Assembly (NCBI GenBank): GCA_000759755.1
Contig: BBMW01000017.1
Location: forward strand, 62,001-126,000
Origin: Citrobacter werkmanii NBRC 105721
GTDB lineage: Bacteria > Pseudomonadota > Gammaproteobacteria > Enterobacterales > Enterobacteriaceae
DNA length: 64,000 bases
Direction: 5' to 3'
Of this stretch, positions 30,970 to 43,240 are shown piece after piece (within the stretch, counting starts at the first letter, position 1; the number at the start of each line of letters is the position of its first letter). The notes beneath the pieces were generated by a model. That model saw only the letters and a list, made by a program, of their open reading frames with translations, was not told the DNA's origin and ran no database searches. Made by a program: the position numbers and the translations under genes.

Positions 30970-32079
30970 TTAAACGCCCGGCTCCTGGTGCAACCGACGA
31001 CATGCAGTGCCATCCTCACGGAACAGATGGCAACGCTCTGGCGGCAGGCCGATAGCGAATGTGGCACCCTCTTCTACCAACACCACGTCGTTCTGGCGGT
31101 AAACCAGGTTTTGACGGATGGCGGGGATCTGGATATGAATTTGTGTTTCGTGACCAAGTTGTTCGACCACCTGGACTTCACCTTCGAGGGTGACATCGGC
31201 GATTTCGCTGGGCAGCAGATGTTCCGGGCGGATACCTAAAGACATATTGGCGCCAACCTGAACGCGGGCACTGTCGACGGGTAACCAGACTTGCTGGCGG
31301 TTTGGTAATTCAACCTGCACCTGATCAATCGCCGTTGCGGTAACTTTCACCGGCAGGAAGTTCATTTTTGGCGAACCGATAAAGCCCGCGACAAAGCGGT
31401 CGGCAGGATAGTGGTACAGCTCCAGGGGTTTACCGACCTGCGCCACACGACCGGCATCCAACACCACAATTTTGTCTGCCAGGGTCATCGCTTCGACCTG
31501 ATCGTGGGTGACGTAAATCATCGTGCGGCCAAGACGTTTATGCAGGCGGGAGATTTCAATACGCATCTGGACGCGCAACGCGGCGTCAAGGTTCGACAAC
31601 GGTTCGTCCAGCAGAAATACTCGCGGCTCAGCAACCAACGTACGGCCAATCGCCACACGCTGACGTTGGCCGCCGGAAAGCGCTTTCGGTTTACGGTCCA
31701 GCAGGTGCGCCAGTTGCAGAACTTCAGCTACCTGATTAACACGCTGGTTCATTACCTCTTTTTTCGCACCGGCCAGTTTGAGGCCAAACGACATGTTTTC
31801 CGCGACAGATAAATGGGGATATAACGCATAGGACTGGAAGACCATACCCACACCGCGTTCGGCGGGCGGAATGTCGTTCATCCGGGTCTCCCCGATAAAC
31901 AGGTCGCCACTGGTGATGGTTTCAAGTCCGGCGATCATACGCAGCAAGGTCGACTTACCACAGCCTGATGGTCCGACAAACACCACGAATTCCCCTTCGT
32001 GAATGTCGAGATTGATATCCTTCGATACCACCACGTCACCCCAGGCTTTCGTTACATTTCGCAGCTGTACGCTCGCCAT
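30970..32079 (-). CDS. malK: MalK, maltose/maltodextrin ABC transporter ATPase
   Basis: A 369-residue ATPase subunit of MalFGK2 (371 in E. coli). The nucleotide-binding domain has Walker [10 protein letters not shown] (about residue 36), the signature LSGGQRQRV (about 134), Walker [13 protein letters not shown], and the switch histidine in [10 protein letters not shown]. The C-terminal OB-type regulatory domain (about 235-369) binds MalT and unphosphorylated EIIA-Glc for inducer exclusion. It is the first gene of malK-lamB-malM, divergent from malE. Confidence 0.97.
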   Translation of the reverse strand: MASVQLRNVTKAWGDVVVSKDINLDIHEGEFVVFVGPSGCGKSTLLRMIAGLETITSGDLFIGETRMNDIPPAERGVGMVFQSYALYPHLSVAENMSFGLKLAGAKKEVMNQRVNQVAEVLQLAHLLDRKPKALSGGQRQRVAIGRTLVAEPRVFLLDEPLSNLDAALRVQMRIEISRLHKRLGRTMIYVTHDQVEAMTLADKIVVLDAGRVAQVGKPLELYHYPADRFVAGFIGSPKMNFLPVKVTATAIDQVQVELPNRQQVWLPVDSARVQVGANMSLGIRPEHLLPSEIADVTLEGEVQVVEQLGHETQIHIQIPAIRQNLVYRQNDVVLVEEGATFAIGLPPERCHLFREDGTACRRLHQEPGV

Positions 32080-33630
<1,551 letters not shown>

Positions 33631-33643
33631 TACAGTTGTGAAC

Positions 33644-33719
33644 GTGCCGGATGGCGGCATACATGCCTTATCCGGCCTACAACGTATGTAGGCCGGATAA
33701 GCGCAGCGCCATCAGGCAC
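33644..33719. repeat. REP pair between malE and malF
   Basis: REP units at 33644-33680 and 33688-33719 in opposite orientation. REP sequences at this same junction in E. coli protect malE mRNA from 3' exonucleases and help keep MalE far more abundant than MalF and MalG. Confidence 0.95.
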
Positions 33720-33760
33720 GCTGACCAACAGGTTTTCATTGTTGTTGAGGATTGAACCCC

Positions 33761-35305
33761 ATGGATGTCATTAAAAAGAAACACTGGTGGCAAAGCGACA
33801 TGCTGAAATGGTCAGTAATGGGTCTGCTTGGTCTGCTGGTCGGTTACCTTGTTGTTTTGATGTACGCTCAGGGGGAGTATCTGTTTGCCATCATGACGCT
33901 AATTTTAAGCTCTGTTGGCCTGTATATTTTCGCTAACCGTAAAGCCTATGCCTGGCGCTATGTTTATCCTGGCGTGGCCGGTATGGGGCTGTTTGTCCTG
34001 TTTCCGCTCATTTGTACCATCGCCATTGCTTTTACCAACTACAGCAGCACCAACCAGCTGACCTTTGAACGTGCTCAACAAGTCCTGATGGATCGTTCTT
34101 ATCAGGCAGGTAAAACTTACAACTTTGGCCTGTATCCGGCGGGTGATGAGTGGCAACTGGCCCTCACCGACGGTGAAACGGGAAAAAATTATGTTTCCGA
34201 CGCCTTTAAATTTGGCGGCGAACAGAAGCTGCAGTTAAAAGAAACCGAGGCGCTGCCAGCGGGCGAACGTGCGACGCTGCGCATCATCACCCAGAATCGT
34301 CAGGCGCTGACTCAGCTAACAGCCATTCTGCCGGACGAAAGCAAAGTCATCATGAGTTCATTGCGTCAGTTCTCAGGTACGCAGCCGCTCTACTCCCTGG
34401 CCGATGATGGGACGCTCACCAACAATCAAAGCGGCGTGAAGTACCGCGCTAATAACGATATTGGTTATTATCAGGCCATTAACGCAGACGGTAGCTGGGG
34501 TACTGAAAAACTCAGCCCGGGCTATACCGTCACCATCGGCTGGGACAATTTCACCCGCGTATTTACCGACGAGGGCATCCAGAAACCGTTCTTCGCCATC
34601 TTTGTCTGGACGGTCGTGTTCTCAGTCATGACGGTGATTCTGACCGTGGCTGTGGGTATGGTGCTGGCCTGTCTGGTGCAGTGGGAATCTCTGAAGGGCA
34701 AAGCGATTTACCGCGTCCTGCTGATTCTGCCCTACGCCGTACCGTCGTTTATCTCGATTCTGATTTTCAAAGGACTGTTCAACCAGAGTTTTGGTGAAAT
34801 TAACATGATGCTCAGCGCGCTGTTTGGTATCAAGCCGGCCTGGTTTAGCGATCCAACCACCGCGCGTTCGATGATTATCATCGTTAACACCTGGCTGGGT
34901 TATCCGTACATGATGATCCTGTGCATGGGGCTGCTGAAAGCGATTCCTGACGATCTATATGAAGCCTCGGCAATGGACGGCGCGGGTCCGTTCCAGAACT
35001 TCTTTAAAATTACATTACCGCTGCTGATTAAGCCGCTGACGCCGCTGATGATCGCCAGCTTCGCCTTTAACTTTAATAACTTCGTGCTGATTCAACTGTT
35101 GACCAACGGCGGCCCGGATCGCCTCGGCACCACCACGCCTGCCGGTTACACCGACCTGCTCGTGAGCTACACCTACCGTATCGCCTTTGAAGGCGGCGGC
35201 GGTCAGGACTTCGGTCTGGCGGCAGCGATTGCTACGCTGATCTTCCTGCTGGTAGGCGCGCTGGCCATCGTGAACCTGAAAGCCACGCGTATGAAGTTTG
35301 ATTAA
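33761..35305 (+). CDS. malF: MalF, maltose transporter permease subunit
   Basis: A 514-residue inner-membrane permease, the same length as in E. coli. It has eight membrane helices, with an unusually large periplasmic P2 loop (about residues 93-275) that contacts MalE. The coupling EAA motif near the C terminus is [22 protein letters not shown]. The sugar-binding region lies in helices 5-7 ([19 protein letters not shown]). The start at 33761 ([10 protein letters not shown]) is set by homology and follows GAGG. Confidence 0.96.
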   Translation: MDVIKKKHWWQSDMLKWSVMGLLGLLVGYLVVLMYAQGEYLFAIMTLILSSVGLYIFANRKAYAWRYVYPGVAGMGLFVLFPLICTIAIAFTNYSSTNQLTFERAQQVLMDRSYQAGKTYNFGLYPAGDEWQLALTDGETGKNYVSDAFKFGGEQKLQLKETEALPAGERATLRIITQNRQALTQLTAILPDESKVIMSSLRQFSGTQPLYSLADDGTLTNNQSGVKYRANNDIGYYQAINADGSWGTEKLSPGYTVTIGWDNFTRVFTDEGIQKPFFAIFVWTVVFSVMTVILTVAVGMVLACLVQWESLKGKAIYRVLLILPYAVPSFISILIFKGLFNQSFGEINMMLSALFGIKPAWFSDPTTARSMIIIVNTWLGYPYMMILCMGLLKAIPDDLYEASAMDGAGPFQNFFKITLPLLIKPLTPLMIASFAFNFNNFVLIQLLTNGGPDRLGTTTPAGYTDLLVSYTYRIAFEGGGGQDFGLAAAIATLIFLLVGALAIVNLKATRMKFD

Positions 35306-35319
35306 GGGAGATAACGACA

Positions 35320-36210
35320 ATGGCTATGGTCCAACCGAAATCACAAAAGTTACGTTTATTCGCAACGCACTTAGGGCTGCTGATTTTTATCGCGGCGATC
35401 ATGTTCCCGCTGCTGATGGTTATCGCCATTTCGCTGCGTGAAGGTAACTTCGCTACCGGCAGCCTGATCCCAGATAATATTTCCTGGGAACACTGGAAAC
35501 TGGCGCTGGGCTTTAGCGTAGAACACGCGGATGGCCGCGTCACTCCGCCGCCATTCCCGGTGCTGCTGTGGCTGTGGAACTCGGTGAAAGTCGCCACCAT
35601 TACCGCGATTGGTATTGTGACGCTTTCCACCACCTGTGCTTACGCCTTTGCCCGTATGCGCTTCCCGGGTAAAGCGACCCTGCTGAAAGGGATGCTGATT
35701 TTCCAGATGTTCCCGGCGGTGCTGTCTCTGGTTGCGTTGTATGCCTTGTTTGACCGCCTGGGCCAGTACATTCCTTTTATCGGCCTGAACACTCACGGCG
35801 GCGTGATCTTCGCCTATCTCGGCGGTATCGCACTGCATGTCTGGACGATTAAGGGCTATTTTGAAACCATCGACGGTTCGCTGGAAGAAGCGGCCGCGCT
35901 GGATGGCGCCACACCGTGGCAGGCATTTCGCCTGGTACTGCTGCCGCTTTCCGTACCGATTCTGGCGGTCGTGTTTATTCTGTCATTCATTGCCGCTATT
36001 ACCGAAGTACCGGTCGCGTCACTGCTGCTGCGTGATGTGAACAGCTACACCCTTGCGGTTGGTATGCAGCAGTACCTCAATCCACAGAACTACTTGTGGG
36101 GCGACTTTGCCGCCGCAGCTGTACTTTCCGCTATTCCGATTACTCTGGTGTTCCTGCTGGCACAGCGCTGGCTGGTCAACGGCCTGACGGCGGGTGGTGT
36201 GAAAGGTTAA
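35320..36210 (+). CDS. malG: MalG, maltose transporter permease subunit
   Basis: A 296-residue inner-membrane permease partner of MalF, with six membrane helices. The EAA coupling motif is [23 protein letters not shown] (about residue 190). The C-terminal LTAGGVKG tail reaches into the MalK dimer. Length equals E. coli. It lies 14 bases after malF, with an AGGGAGAT ribosome binding site. A terminator follows about 80 bases downstream. Confidence 0.97.
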   Translation: MAMVQPKSQKLRLFATHLGLLIFIAAIMFPLLMVIAISLREGNFATGSLIPDNISWEHWKLALGFSVEHADGRVTPPPFPVLLWLWNSVKVATITAIGIVTLSTTCAYAFARMRFPGKATLLKGMLIFQMFPAVLSLVALYALFDRLGQYIPFIGLNTHGGVIFAYLGGIALHVWTIKGYFETIDGSLEEAAALDGATPWQAFRLVLLPLSVPILAVVFILSFIAAITEVPVASLLLRDVNSYTLAVGMQQYLNPQNYLWGDFAAAAVLSAIPITLVFLLAQRWLVNGLTAGGVKG

Positions 36211-36533
36211 GTTTTATCGAAGTACCTGCCCGGCAACGGGCAATGCCACTGCAACCCTCAACTTATGTTATCCCAACCTGTGACTGTTATTCGGCGCTCT
36301 ACGGAGCGCCCTTTTTTATGTTATTTTGCATTGCTGTTACGATTATTTCCTTTCGTGGCCCCCATCACTGCAATTATATTTACCGCCTGAAAACAGACAA
36401 ATTAAACAGAATTAAGATCACAGAAAAGACAAAACATAATTGCAATGTAAAAAATGATAATTGTCTTCCCTGCCTGTTAAATCCACCATCACGACACTGA
36501 TCAAAAGAGCTGTATCCTCTAAGGCAGGTCTGA
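36211..36533. other. 323-base intergenic region between malG and xylE
   Basis: It holds the malG terminator at 36293-36316. The second half (about 36330-36520) is AT-rich and should contain the xylE promoter; GATCACAG at about 36416 and GATCAAAAG near 36500 are weak half-site candidates for CRP. No further gene was seen. Confidence 0.6.
36293..36316 (+). terminator. Terminator of malEFG
   Basis: GGCGCTC-TACG-GAGCGCC followed by CTTTTTT. Confidence 0.92.
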
Positions 36534-38009
36534 ATGAACACCCAATATAATTCCAGTTATATTTTTTCGATTACATTAGTAGCAACATTAGGAGGGCTAT
36601 TATTCGGCTATGACACCGCCGTCATATCCGGAACGGTAGAGTCCTTAAATACCGTGTTTGTCGCCCCGCAACATTTAAGTGAATCCGCCGCTAACTCGCT
36701 ATTGGGCTTTTGCGTCGCCAGCGCGTTGATTGGCTGCATCATCGGCGGTGCGCTGGGCGGTTATTGCAGTAACCGCTTTGGTCGTCGGGACTCGCTGAAA
36801 ATCGCCGCCCTGCTGTTCTTTATTTCCGGTATTGGTTCTGCGTGGCCAGAATTAGGATTTACCACGATTAACCCAGATAATGCCGTGCCTGTTTATTTGG
36901 CCGGATACGTCCCCGAATTTGTTATTTATCGCATCATTGGTGGTATTGGCGTTGGTTTAGCCTCAATGCTCTCACCGATGTATATTGCAGAACTGGCTCC
37001 AGCGCATATTCGTGGAAAACTGGTTTCCTTTAACCAGTTCGCCATTATTTTTGGCCAACTGTTGGTGTATTGCGTTAACTATTTCATTGCCCGTTCCGGT
37101 GACGCTAACTGGCTGAATACCGATGGCTGGCGATATATGTTTGCTTCCGAAAGCATTCCCGCCCTGCTGTTTTTACTGTTGCTGTACACCGTACCGGAAA
37201 GCCCGCGCTGGCTGATGGCGCGTGGCAGACACGAGCAGGCGGAGGGCATTCTGCGCAAAATTATGGGCAACAACCTTGCCACCCAGGCCATGCAGGAGAT
37301 CAATCAGTCACTGGAGCATGGCCGTAAAACCGGCGGACGTCTGTTGATGTTTGGTGTGGGCGTTATCGTCATCGGCGTGATGCTCTCCATCTTTCAGCAG
37401 TTTGTCGGTATTAACGTCGTGCTGTACTACGCGCCGGAAGTGTTTAAAACGTTAGGGGCCAGCACCGACGTGGCGCTCTTGCAGACTATTATTGTCGGTG
37501 TAATCAACCTGAGCTTCACCGTGCTGGCAATCATGACGGTGGACAAATTTGGTCGCAAACCACTGCAAATAATTGGCGCATTGGGTATGGCTCTTGGGAT
37601 GTTCAGCCTTGGCACCGCGTTTTACACCCAGGCTTCCGGGCTGATAGCGCTGCTGTCGATGCTGTTTTACGTCGCCGCATTCGCTATGTCCTGGGGACCG
37701 GTTTGTTGGGTGCTGTTGGCAGAAATCTTCCCGAACGCGATTCGTGGCAAAGCGCTCGCCATTGCCGTCGCCGCTCAGTGGCTGGCGAACTACTTCGTCT
37801 CCTGGACCTTCCCGATGATGGACAAAAATTCGTGGCTGGTTTCCCATTTCCACAACGGTTTCTCCTACTGGATTTACGGTTGTATGGGTATTCTGGCGGC
37901 GCTGTTTATGTGGAAGTTCGTGCCGGAAACCAAAGGCAAAACGCTGGAAGAACTTGAAGAGCTGTGGGAACCCGCAGCAGAGAAAACCCAGCCAGCCTCT
38001 GCGCAGTAA
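36534..38009 (+). CDS. xylE: XylE, D-xylose:H+ symporter
   Basis: A 491-residue major-facilitator sugar porter that imports D-xylose with a proton, related to human GLUT1-4. Twelve membrane helices are visible. The family signatures are GYDTAVISGTVE (helix 1, with the proton Asp27 region), NRFGRRDSLK, RIIGGIGVGLASMLSPMYIAELAP, VPESPRWLM, QQFVGINVVLYYAPEVF and the C-terminal VPETKGKTLEELEELW. Length equals E. coli. It converges with psiE. Confidence 0.96.
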   Translation: MNTQYNSSYIFSITLVATLGGLLFGYDTAVISGTVESLNTVFVAPQHLSESAANSLLGFCVASALIGCIIGGALGGYCSNRFGRRDSLKIAALLFFISGIGSAWPELGFTTINPDNAVPVYLAGYVPEFVIYRIIGGIGVGLASMLSPMYIAELAPAHIRGKLVSFNQFAIIFGQLLVYCVNYFIARSGDANWLNTDGWRYMFASESIPALLFLLLLYTVPESPRWLMARGRHEQAEGILRKIMGNNLATQAMQEINQSLEHGRKTGGRLLMFGVGVIVIGVMLSIFQQFVGINVVLYYAPEVFKTLGASTDVALLQTIIVGVINLSFTVLAIMTVDKFGRKPLQIIGALGMALGMFSLGTAFYTQASGLIALLSMLFYVAAFAMSWGPVCWVLLAEIFPNAIRGKALAIAVAAQWLANYFVSWTFPMMDKNSWLVSHFHNGFSYWIYGCMGILAALFMWKFVPETKGKTLEELEELWEPAAEKTQPASAQ

Positions 38010-38023
38010 CCCTGACATACAAT

Positions 38024-38046
38024 ACGCCGCAGCCCGATTGCGGCGT
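38024..38046. terminator. Terminator between xylE and psiE
   Basis: ACGCCGCA-N7-TGCGGCGT followed on the plus strand by GTTGTCTTTT. Confidence 0.75.
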
Positions 38047-38054
38047 GTTGTCTT

Positions 38055-38465
38055 TTACTCTCGCTTCAGCCGTTTAGAATTACACAGCCACAGAGTGATC
38101 ACCAACAGCAGGATCGCTGCAGAATAGATCAGCACATCCATCGGCGCTTTATGATCGACGATGATCAACCGCACAATCGCGGTGATCCCGATATAGACAA
38201 AGTAGCGCAGCGGAAAGTGAAACCCTGACTGAAAGTATTTCACAATCAAGGCGATAAATTCAAAGTAGAGGAAGTAAACCACCAGCCCTTCCACCAGCTC
38301 ATACTTGCTGGTTTGTTCCGGCGCGAACAGCACATCTGCCAGATGCAGCGTTTCTTTCCCCAGGAATACGACCAGGATCAGGCCCAGACTCAACAACCCC
38401 AGATTCAACACGGTCTGTAAGATGGTGGAGATAAACTCCACGCGCGGACGAGATAGCGACGTCAT
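38055..38465 (-). CDS. psiE: PsiE, phosphate-starvation-inducible membrane protein
   Basis: A 136-residue inner-membrane protein with four predicted membrane helices, matching E. coli PsiE in length. Biochemical role unknown. In E. coli it is induced by phosphate starvation through PhoB and repressed by cAMP-CRP. A Pho-box-like sequence lies upstream at 38502-38519. Converges with xylE; divergent from the acetyltransferase pair. Confidence 0.94.
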   Translation of the reverse strand: MTSLSRPRVEFISTILQTVLNLGLLSLGLILVVFLGKETLHLADVLFAPEQTSKYELVEGLVVYFLYFEFIALIVKYFQSGFHFPLRYFVYIGITAIVRLIIVDHKAPMDVLIYSAAILLLVITLWLCNSKRLKRE

Positions 38466-38501
38466 AACGGCCCCTCCTGTTCAGTAACAAGGTTCCTGTA
38501 T

Positions 38502-38519
38502 AACGCAGAAATGTGACAG
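38502..38519 (-). promoter_or_regulatory. Pho box upstream of psiE
   Basis: On the minus strand CTGTCACATTTCTGCGTT resembles the PhoB double half-site CTGTCATAAATCTGTCAT; the first half matches six of seven positions. It lies about 37 bases before the psiE start. Confidence 0.65.
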
Positions 38520-38604
38520 AGATCTACATTTTTTGTTTATGTTTTGTGCAGCTCAATAATAGTGCAACAATGCTTCTGACTCTAACATCTTGAACGGAAT
38601 AGAA

Positions 38605-39114
38605 ATGCTTAAGATTCAAATGGCAACCGTCGACGATGCCAGCTTGCTAAGCTCAATGGGCTATACCAGCTATCGACATCACTTTGCGCCTTTGTGGAAA
38701 AACCCGAGCGAGCTCGACGCTTATCTTGAGCAGGAATATTCCTTACCAGCGATATCCAGCAGTTTGGCCGAGCCAGGAACCTTCTGGCTTATCGCCTTTG
38801 CCGATGCACCGGTTGGCTTTGCCAAATACAGTCTCCGCCACTCTGTTGATCCAGAAGGGCGTTCAGGGGCATTACTACATAAGATCTACCTGATGCCAGA
38901 TGAAACGGGCAAGCAGTACGGTGAGCAGCTTTTTGCCGAAGTTGTCCGCCAGGCCAAAGTGCAAAATGAGCAACGGCTCTGGCTTGAGGTACTGGCTGAT
39001 AATCCTAAGGCACGGCAGTTCTATGAACGGCAAGGGATGACGTTTGTAAAGGAAATTGCTTTCACTACCGCCTCCCAGACCAGCATTTTGTACGTTATGG
39101 AAAAGCAGATTTAA
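38605..39114 (+). CDS. GNAT-family N-acetyltransferase
   Basis: A 169-residue acetyl-CoA-dependent acyltransferase of the GNAT fold. Motif A is LHKIYLMPDETGKQYGEQLF (about residues 91-110), where the KQYG segment replaces the usual Q/RxxGxG/A pyrophosphate loop. LWLEVLADNPKARQFYERQGMTFV (about 128-151) is the typical motif B end. The acceptor is unknown. The start at 38605 (MLKIQMATVDDA) is preferred over a TTG codon 15 bases earlier. Ten bases after its stop begins the hexapeptide acyltransferase, so the two are probably one operon. Not at this place in E. coli K-12. Confidence 0.85.
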   Translation: MLKIQMATVDDASLLSSMGYTSYRHHFAPLWKNPSELDAYLEQEYSLPAISSSLAEPGTFWLIAFADAPVGFAKYSLRHSVDPEGRSGALLHKIYLMPDETGKQYGEQLFAEVVRQAKVQNEQRLWLEVLADNPKARQFYERQGMTFVKEIAFTTASQTSILYVMEKQI

Positions 39115-39124
39115 GAGGATATAA

Positions 39125-39580
39125 ATGGTGAATATTCGTCAATCCGCTGTTCGCAACGTCACGTGCGGTGAGAATGTAGTGGTTTATGAACCGGCGAACC
39201 TGTACGACTGCATACTGGAAGACAACGTTTTTGTCGGACCGTTTGTTGAAATCCAGGGCAACACGCAAATTGGCGCAGACAGCAAAATTCAGTCTCACAC
39301 CTTCATCTGCGAATATGTCACCATCGGTTCCCGCTGTTTTATTGGGCATGGGGTGATGTTCGCCAATGATATGTTTCGGCAAGGAAAACCCAATGCCGAC
39401 CGCACCAGTTGGGGAAGAATTACGATTGGCAATGATGTCTCGATCGGCAGTGGGGCGACCATTCTGGCAGTCACAATCTGCGATGGCGCAGTCATCGGCG
39501 CGGGAAGCGTGGTGACAAAATCGATTACCGAGAAAGGCGTGTACGCGGGCAACCCGGCAAAATTATTGCGTCGTTTGTAA
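39125..39580 (+). CDS. Left-handed beta-helix (hexapeptide repeat) acyltransferase
   Basis: A 151-residue protein made almost wholly of [LIV]-G-X4 hexapeptide repeats (VFVGPFVEIQGNTQIGADSKIQ..., ITIGNDVSIGSGATILA..., AVIGAGSVVTKSI). It ends in the typical AGNPAKLLRR cap of trimeric acetyl- or acyltransferases. Sequence style is closest to sugar N-acetyltransferases such as WbpD/WlbB-type enzymes that modify nucleotide-activated amino sugars. The catalytic histidine is probably in FIGHGVMFANDMF (about residue 77). Strong AGAGGATA ribosome binding site. Substrate unknown; proximity to yjbEFGH hints at a surface glycan but is only positional. Confidence 0.85.
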   Translation: MVNIRQSAVRNVTCGENVVVYEPANLYDCILEDNVFVGPFVEIQGNTQIGADSKIQSHTFICEYVTIGSRCFIGHGVMFANDMFRQGKPNADRTSWGRITIGNDVSIGSGATILAVTICDGAVIGAGSVVTKSITEKGVYAGNPAKLLRRL

Positions 39581-39581
39581 A

Positions 39582-39653
39582 TCGCCGGATGGCGGCATAA
39601 ATGCCTTATCCGACCGGCAATGTAGGCCGGATAAGCGCACCGGGCGATCAAGC
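39582..39653. repeat. REP pair between the acyltransferase and yjbH
   Basis: REP units at 39582-39618 and 39622-39653, between two convergent genes. The right unit is degenerate at its end (ACCGGGCGATCAAGC). Confidence 0.8.
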
Positions 39654-39654
39654 A

Positions 39655-41751
39655 TTAACGGAAGTTCTCGCTTCTGTCGCTGGTCATATCATACAGACCA
39701 AACTTACGTCCAAGCTGCTGCCCACCGTCACGCGTCAACGGCGTCCAGCCAATCGCCGCACGGCTGCGGGTTGGGCCTGAAGAGAAGAGATCCAGCGGCA
39801 CGGAAACGTACACCCCTTTGGTAAAATCACCCTCGCCATATTCATCCGGCGAGGCGTCGGTGATGGTCGCATAGCCTCCTACCACCACACCGCTGTCGAA
39901 GCGTTTGGCAATTTCCAGCGTTCCCCCCTTATCTCCCGCCAGATACTGGCCGACGCTGGCTTTTACCAGTACATCCTGAGCGAATGAAGGATTCCAGTAA
40001 GCCGTCAAATGCCCGGTCTTCACGCTGTAGTCGGTGAATTTCATCATATCCTGCGCGCTACGCCAGTCGCGCTGTTTCACATAGTTAGCGTCAATGCCAA
40101 ACGCCCAGTTGCTGTCTAACGGACGATACAACACTTCTGCCCCCGCCCCGCCGTACATGGTCTCCAGATAACCAGCGTAAACCTGTCCGTAGAACCCGTT
40201 TCCGAGTGACTGGAAGTAGTTGGCCTGCAGGTTATTCACGTAGACATCGTTTTGTACATACTCACGCACGTGAGTACGAACGCGTGGTAAATGCGAATCC
40301 TGTGGCGGGTTGGTGTAGTTAAATTTGTCATAGTTATTGGCGAGGTTGGCGAACAAACTCCCGGTAGTCAGCAGATGATCGGTCACCCACCAATCCGCAG
40401 TTCCCATTACACCCAACTGGTACATATAGAAGTTTTCCGGGCCGCCCACCGACTGATTGAGCACCGGATCGATATGAAAATCAAAGCGAGACTTATCAAT
40501 ATACCAACCCTGCTCAGTCGTTTTCGGCACCACAGGCTCAACGCGTTTTTGCGCCAGTTGTGTTTCATGACCCAACGGCTCACCTTCCAGGTGTCGCTTA
40601 AGGCTGGAAACCTCCGTTTCGGTCGTCACCTGCGGCAAGTTAAGGCGATTTTCGGTAATACGGATCGTGCGGATCCCGTCGGGAAGATCGTTCATCACGA
40701 TCCGGTTGGCGCGTTCGATCCCTTCACGCGAATCACGGTATTTCACCTGTTCGCCGGTCACATACAGCGTATCGCCCTGCACCTGAATTTTAGGATCCGC
40801 CAGCCCGGCGTTATATTTCAGCAGCGTTAGCTGATTCGCCACTACCGAATGTTGCAGAATCGCATCCTGCGGCTGTGGCTGATACTTCGGACGGGCGTTA
40901 TCGTTATAGTTTGGTCGCAAGTCGTTGAAGTTAGTCCGCAGCGTGAACCCAAACATAAAGGTGTTCCCGCGCTCATAGCTGAGGTTAACGTCGGCCCAAT
41001 CGGTGACGCGATAGATAGCGCCGACGTTAAACTTGCTCTTTTGATCCAGCTTGCCCGCAAAATCCTGCTGGTAATTATTGCCTTCATACTCCAGTTTCAG
41101 GCGCAGCGGCTGCCAGGGTGTCTGATATTCCACGCCGCCAAATAACGATGCCGGACCATGAAACATCTGACTGCCGTCAATAGAACCAGCCTGCTTGTAG
41201 CTGTTATCGCGATGACAGAATTTATCGCTGTATGAGCAAAACGGATTGCTGACGTTGCCGCTGGTGCCAAGATATCCCCAGCCCAGACCGAGCGAGAAAT
41301 CAAACGGGCCCCAGGCTTTGTTCGCCACGATATACTCCGCATCAAACAGACCCGTCCCGCCGATATCCCGCGCGCCAACGGCCACCTGCGGCATCCAGTA
41401 GCTCTCTTCCCACAGCCGAAGTTTGAGATCAAACGCTTTATCCTTGTATGTCTGATCGCCAGAAAATGACTCTACGCTGCTGTATTTTTTGGTACGCACA
41501 TCGGTATAGCGCAGCGTGGTTTCCAGCCAGGGGAACAGTTGCACCGACGCAGAGTAGTAGCGGTACTGATCGTTGTCCCGGTAGTTGAGGCTCATTTCCC
41601 CTTCACGCGCCATCCGTGCAGTCGGGGTTTGCAGCAGACCTACGCCGCCAAAATCGGACTGGGATGGACCAATGGGCGCAGGCCATGTTTCACCGTGACA
41701 GGCAACGCTTACGCCCAGCGCCAGTAAGCTGAGCAGATAAGTTTTTCTCAT
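39655..41751 (-). CDS. yjbH: YjbH, outer-membrane protein of the Yjb exopolysaccharide operon
   Basis: A 698-residue exported protein, the same length as E. coli YjbH. The signal peptide spans about residues 1-21. The remainder alternates amphipathic strands and aromatic residues (for example [43 protein letters not shown]), fitting a YjbH/GfcD-type outer-membrane beta-barrel. In E. coli yjbEFGH is Rcs-controlled and its overexpression yields an exopolysaccharide; GfcABCD of group 4 capsule is the paralogous system. Its start overlaps the yjbG stop (TAATG), so translation is coupled. Confidence 0.93.
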   Translation of the reverse strand: MRKTYLLSLLALGVSVACHGETWPAPIGPSQSDFGGVGLLQTPTARMAREGEMSLNYRDNDQYRYYSASVQLFPWLETTLRYTDVRTKKYSSVESFSGDQTYKDKAFDLKLRLWEESYWMPQVAVGARDIGGTGLFDAEYIVANKAWGPFDFSLGLGWGYLGTSGNVSNPFCSYSDKFCHRDNSYKQAGSIDGSQMFHGPASLFGGVEYQTPWQPLRLKLEYEGNNYQQDFAGKLDQKSKFNVGAIYRVTDWADVNLSYERGNTFMFGFTLRTNFNDLRPNYNDNARPKYQPQPQDAILQHSVVANQLTLLKYNAGLADPKIQVQGDTLYVTGEQVKYRDSREGIERANRIVMNDLPDGIRTIRITENRLNLPQVTTETEVSSLKRHLEGEPLGHETQLAQKRVEPVVPKTTEQGWYIDKSRFDFHIDPVLNQSVGGPENFYMYQLGVMGTADWWVTDHLLTTGSLFANLANNYDKFNYTNPPQDSHLPRVRTHVREYVQNDVYVNNLQANYFQSLGNGFYGQVYAGYLETMYGGAGAEVLYRPLDSNWAFGIDANYVKQRDWRSAQDMMKFTDYSVKTGHLTAYWNPSFAQDVLVKASVGQYLAGDKGGTLEIAKRFDSGVVVGGYATITDASPDEYGEGDFTKGVYVSVPLDLFSSGPTRSRAAIGWTPLTRDGGQQLGRKFGLYDMTSDRSENFR

Positions 41752-42488
41752 TATTCAGGTATCCGCTGGGTCAGGGTGTGAAGAATATCGGCATTGATTT
41801 CATCCGGGGTACTGCTCCAGAAGGCATCAGAGAGTCCGACAAAAATGATGCTGCCGGGCATCGGCTCAACGTGACGTTTGTTCCAGTAAGCGATAGGGAC
41901 TTTTAGCGAGCGCCCATCGGGATAGATGACCCACGCGTAGCTGCGATCCGCATCGCTGAGCCGACTTTGCCCATCGAGATAGCTGGCGACATCACGCCCG
42001 GGCACAAACGGTTGTTTACCCGGACGGCTTAGCAAACCAAACAATGTGATATCCGTTGGCTGGGATCCAACCCATAGCGTGTAGTTGCCCTGCAACGGTG
42101 GGTTGCCTCGCTCGCTGACGCGCACCACATCCGGGTCAAGGTTAATTTTCTGTCTGCCGGTCACCTTCAGCGCCTGAATTTGCTGGCGTAAGGTGTTGAT
42201 AGCCTCGGCATCGTCACCGCTTTCTTCAGCACTCAGCGCTGCCAGACGAGCCAGTAATGTCTGCTGTTGGCGTTCTGCCGCCGCCGTTGCCCGCTCTTCG
42301 CTGATGACCGCTCCGGGCCACCAGCTATTACTCAACCGCGGCTGTCCAACCAGATCGATCAGATGCTCCGCACCGGTCAATATTTTGGGTTCAGCGCTGC
42401 CTGCAATCATTACTTTGACATTGCCCGCAGCAAAAACAGAGGGTGCGCTCAGGCTAAAAATCAGCGCCATTACGGCTCGTTTCATCAT
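41751..42488 (-). CDS. yjbG: YjbG, periplasmic protein of the Yjb exopolysaccharide operon
   Basis: A 245-residue exported protein (signal peptide to about residue 20, PSVFAAG), GfcC-like. The GfcC structure has beta-grasp domains akin to capsule export proteins. [27 protein letters not shown] and [16 protein letters not shown] mark the likely beta-grasp segments, and a helical Glu/Ala-rich region (about 65-110) lies between them. It overlaps yjbF by four bases at the start and yjbH by one at the stop, so the three are translationally coupled. Confidence 0.92.
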   Translation of the reverse strand: MMKRAVMALIFSLSAPSVFAAGNVKVMIAGSAEPKILTGAEHLIDLVGQPRLSNSWWPGAVISEERATAAAERQQQTLLARLAALSAEESGDDAEAINTLRQQIQALKVTGRQKINLDPDVVRVSERGNPPLQGNYTLWVGSQPTDITLFGLLSRPGKQPFVPGRDVASYLDGQSRLSDADRSYAWVIYPDGRSLKVPIAYWNKRHVEPMPGSIIFVGLSDAFWSSTPDEINADILHTLTQRIPE

Positions 42489-43123
42489 GATTTTGCCGCC
42501 TTAATCAGCGTGGTTTTCACCGGGAAGAAGTTAGCTCCCAGATACTGTTCCGACTGACGGATTTGCCCTTCGCTATCGACCCAGTAGCGGTTATGCCAGC
42601 GCGTTTGATCGGTAGTTATCTCTTCATCAAGGATGCGCACTGGCGTTTCATCACTGCCGACCTGAATGCTGTCAGTGCCATCCCATGTGAAAACAGAGCG
42701 GGCGGTGGCATAGCGCACCTGCTGATGTTCAGTCCAGCCCATCGTGCGGGTCCATGTTGCGCCATCGGTTATCTGATTGGGTTTGATGAGCGGGTCTGCT
42801 GCCAGATTATTCACCTCAATCAGGTTGTCCCCGCCGAGCTGCGTTTTCACAATGCGCCCATGCTGCGTCACGAGAATAGCCTGATCCTGAGTCACCCACT
42901 TCTGCTGTCCGTTTTCTGCAAACGCGAGTACGACAAACAGCTGTGGACCACCATTGAGCTGCATATACTGGCTGGCGTAGGGCATGTTTTGGATTTCATC
43001 ATCCGTCATCTGAACGCCGGGAGTACCAAACACACTATCCCACAGCGAATGGCCCAGCCCTTCGGTGGTGGCCGAGCACGCCTGTAGTAACAGGCAAACC
43101 AATATGAGCGCTGGTCGCTTCAC
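42485..43123 (-). CDS. yjbF: YjbF, lipoprotein of the Yjb exopolysaccharide operon
   Basis: A 212-residue lipoprotein of the GfcB/YjbF family. The lipobox is LLLQAC with the lipidated Cys at about residue 16. A GTG start at 43123 gives exactly the E. coli length, with GGAG seven bases before it; an ATG five codons upstream is also in frame. The rest is a beta-rich periplasmic domain with WTRTMGWTEHQQVRYATARSVF. Probably anchored in the outer membrane near YjbH. Confidence 0.92.
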   Translation of the reverse strand: MKRPALILVCLLLQACSATTEGLGHSLWDSVFGTPGVQMTDDEIQNMPYASQYMQLNGGPQLFVVLAFAENGQQKWVTQDQAILVTQHGRIVKTQLGGDNLIEVNNLAADPLIKPNQITDGATWTRTMGWTEHQQVRYATARSVFTWDGTDSIQVGSDETPVRILDEEITTDQTRWHNRYWVDSEGQIRQSEQYLGANFFPVKTTLIKAAKS

Positions 43124-43140
43124 GACACTTCTCCGCATTA

Positions 43141-43171
43141 TTGCCGGGTGCGCAACGCTTACCCGGCCTAC
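43141..43171. repeat. REP unit between yjbE and yjbF
   Basis: TTGCCGGGTGCGCAACGCTTACCCGGCCTAC-type single unit, lying in the intercistronic gap of the yjb operon. Confidence 0.7.
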
Positions 43172-43240
43172 AAATCCCGCAGGCTTTTGGTAATTCAAAA
43201 TAACCACACCGAAGTGTGGTTAGAATTAAACGTACCGGTA

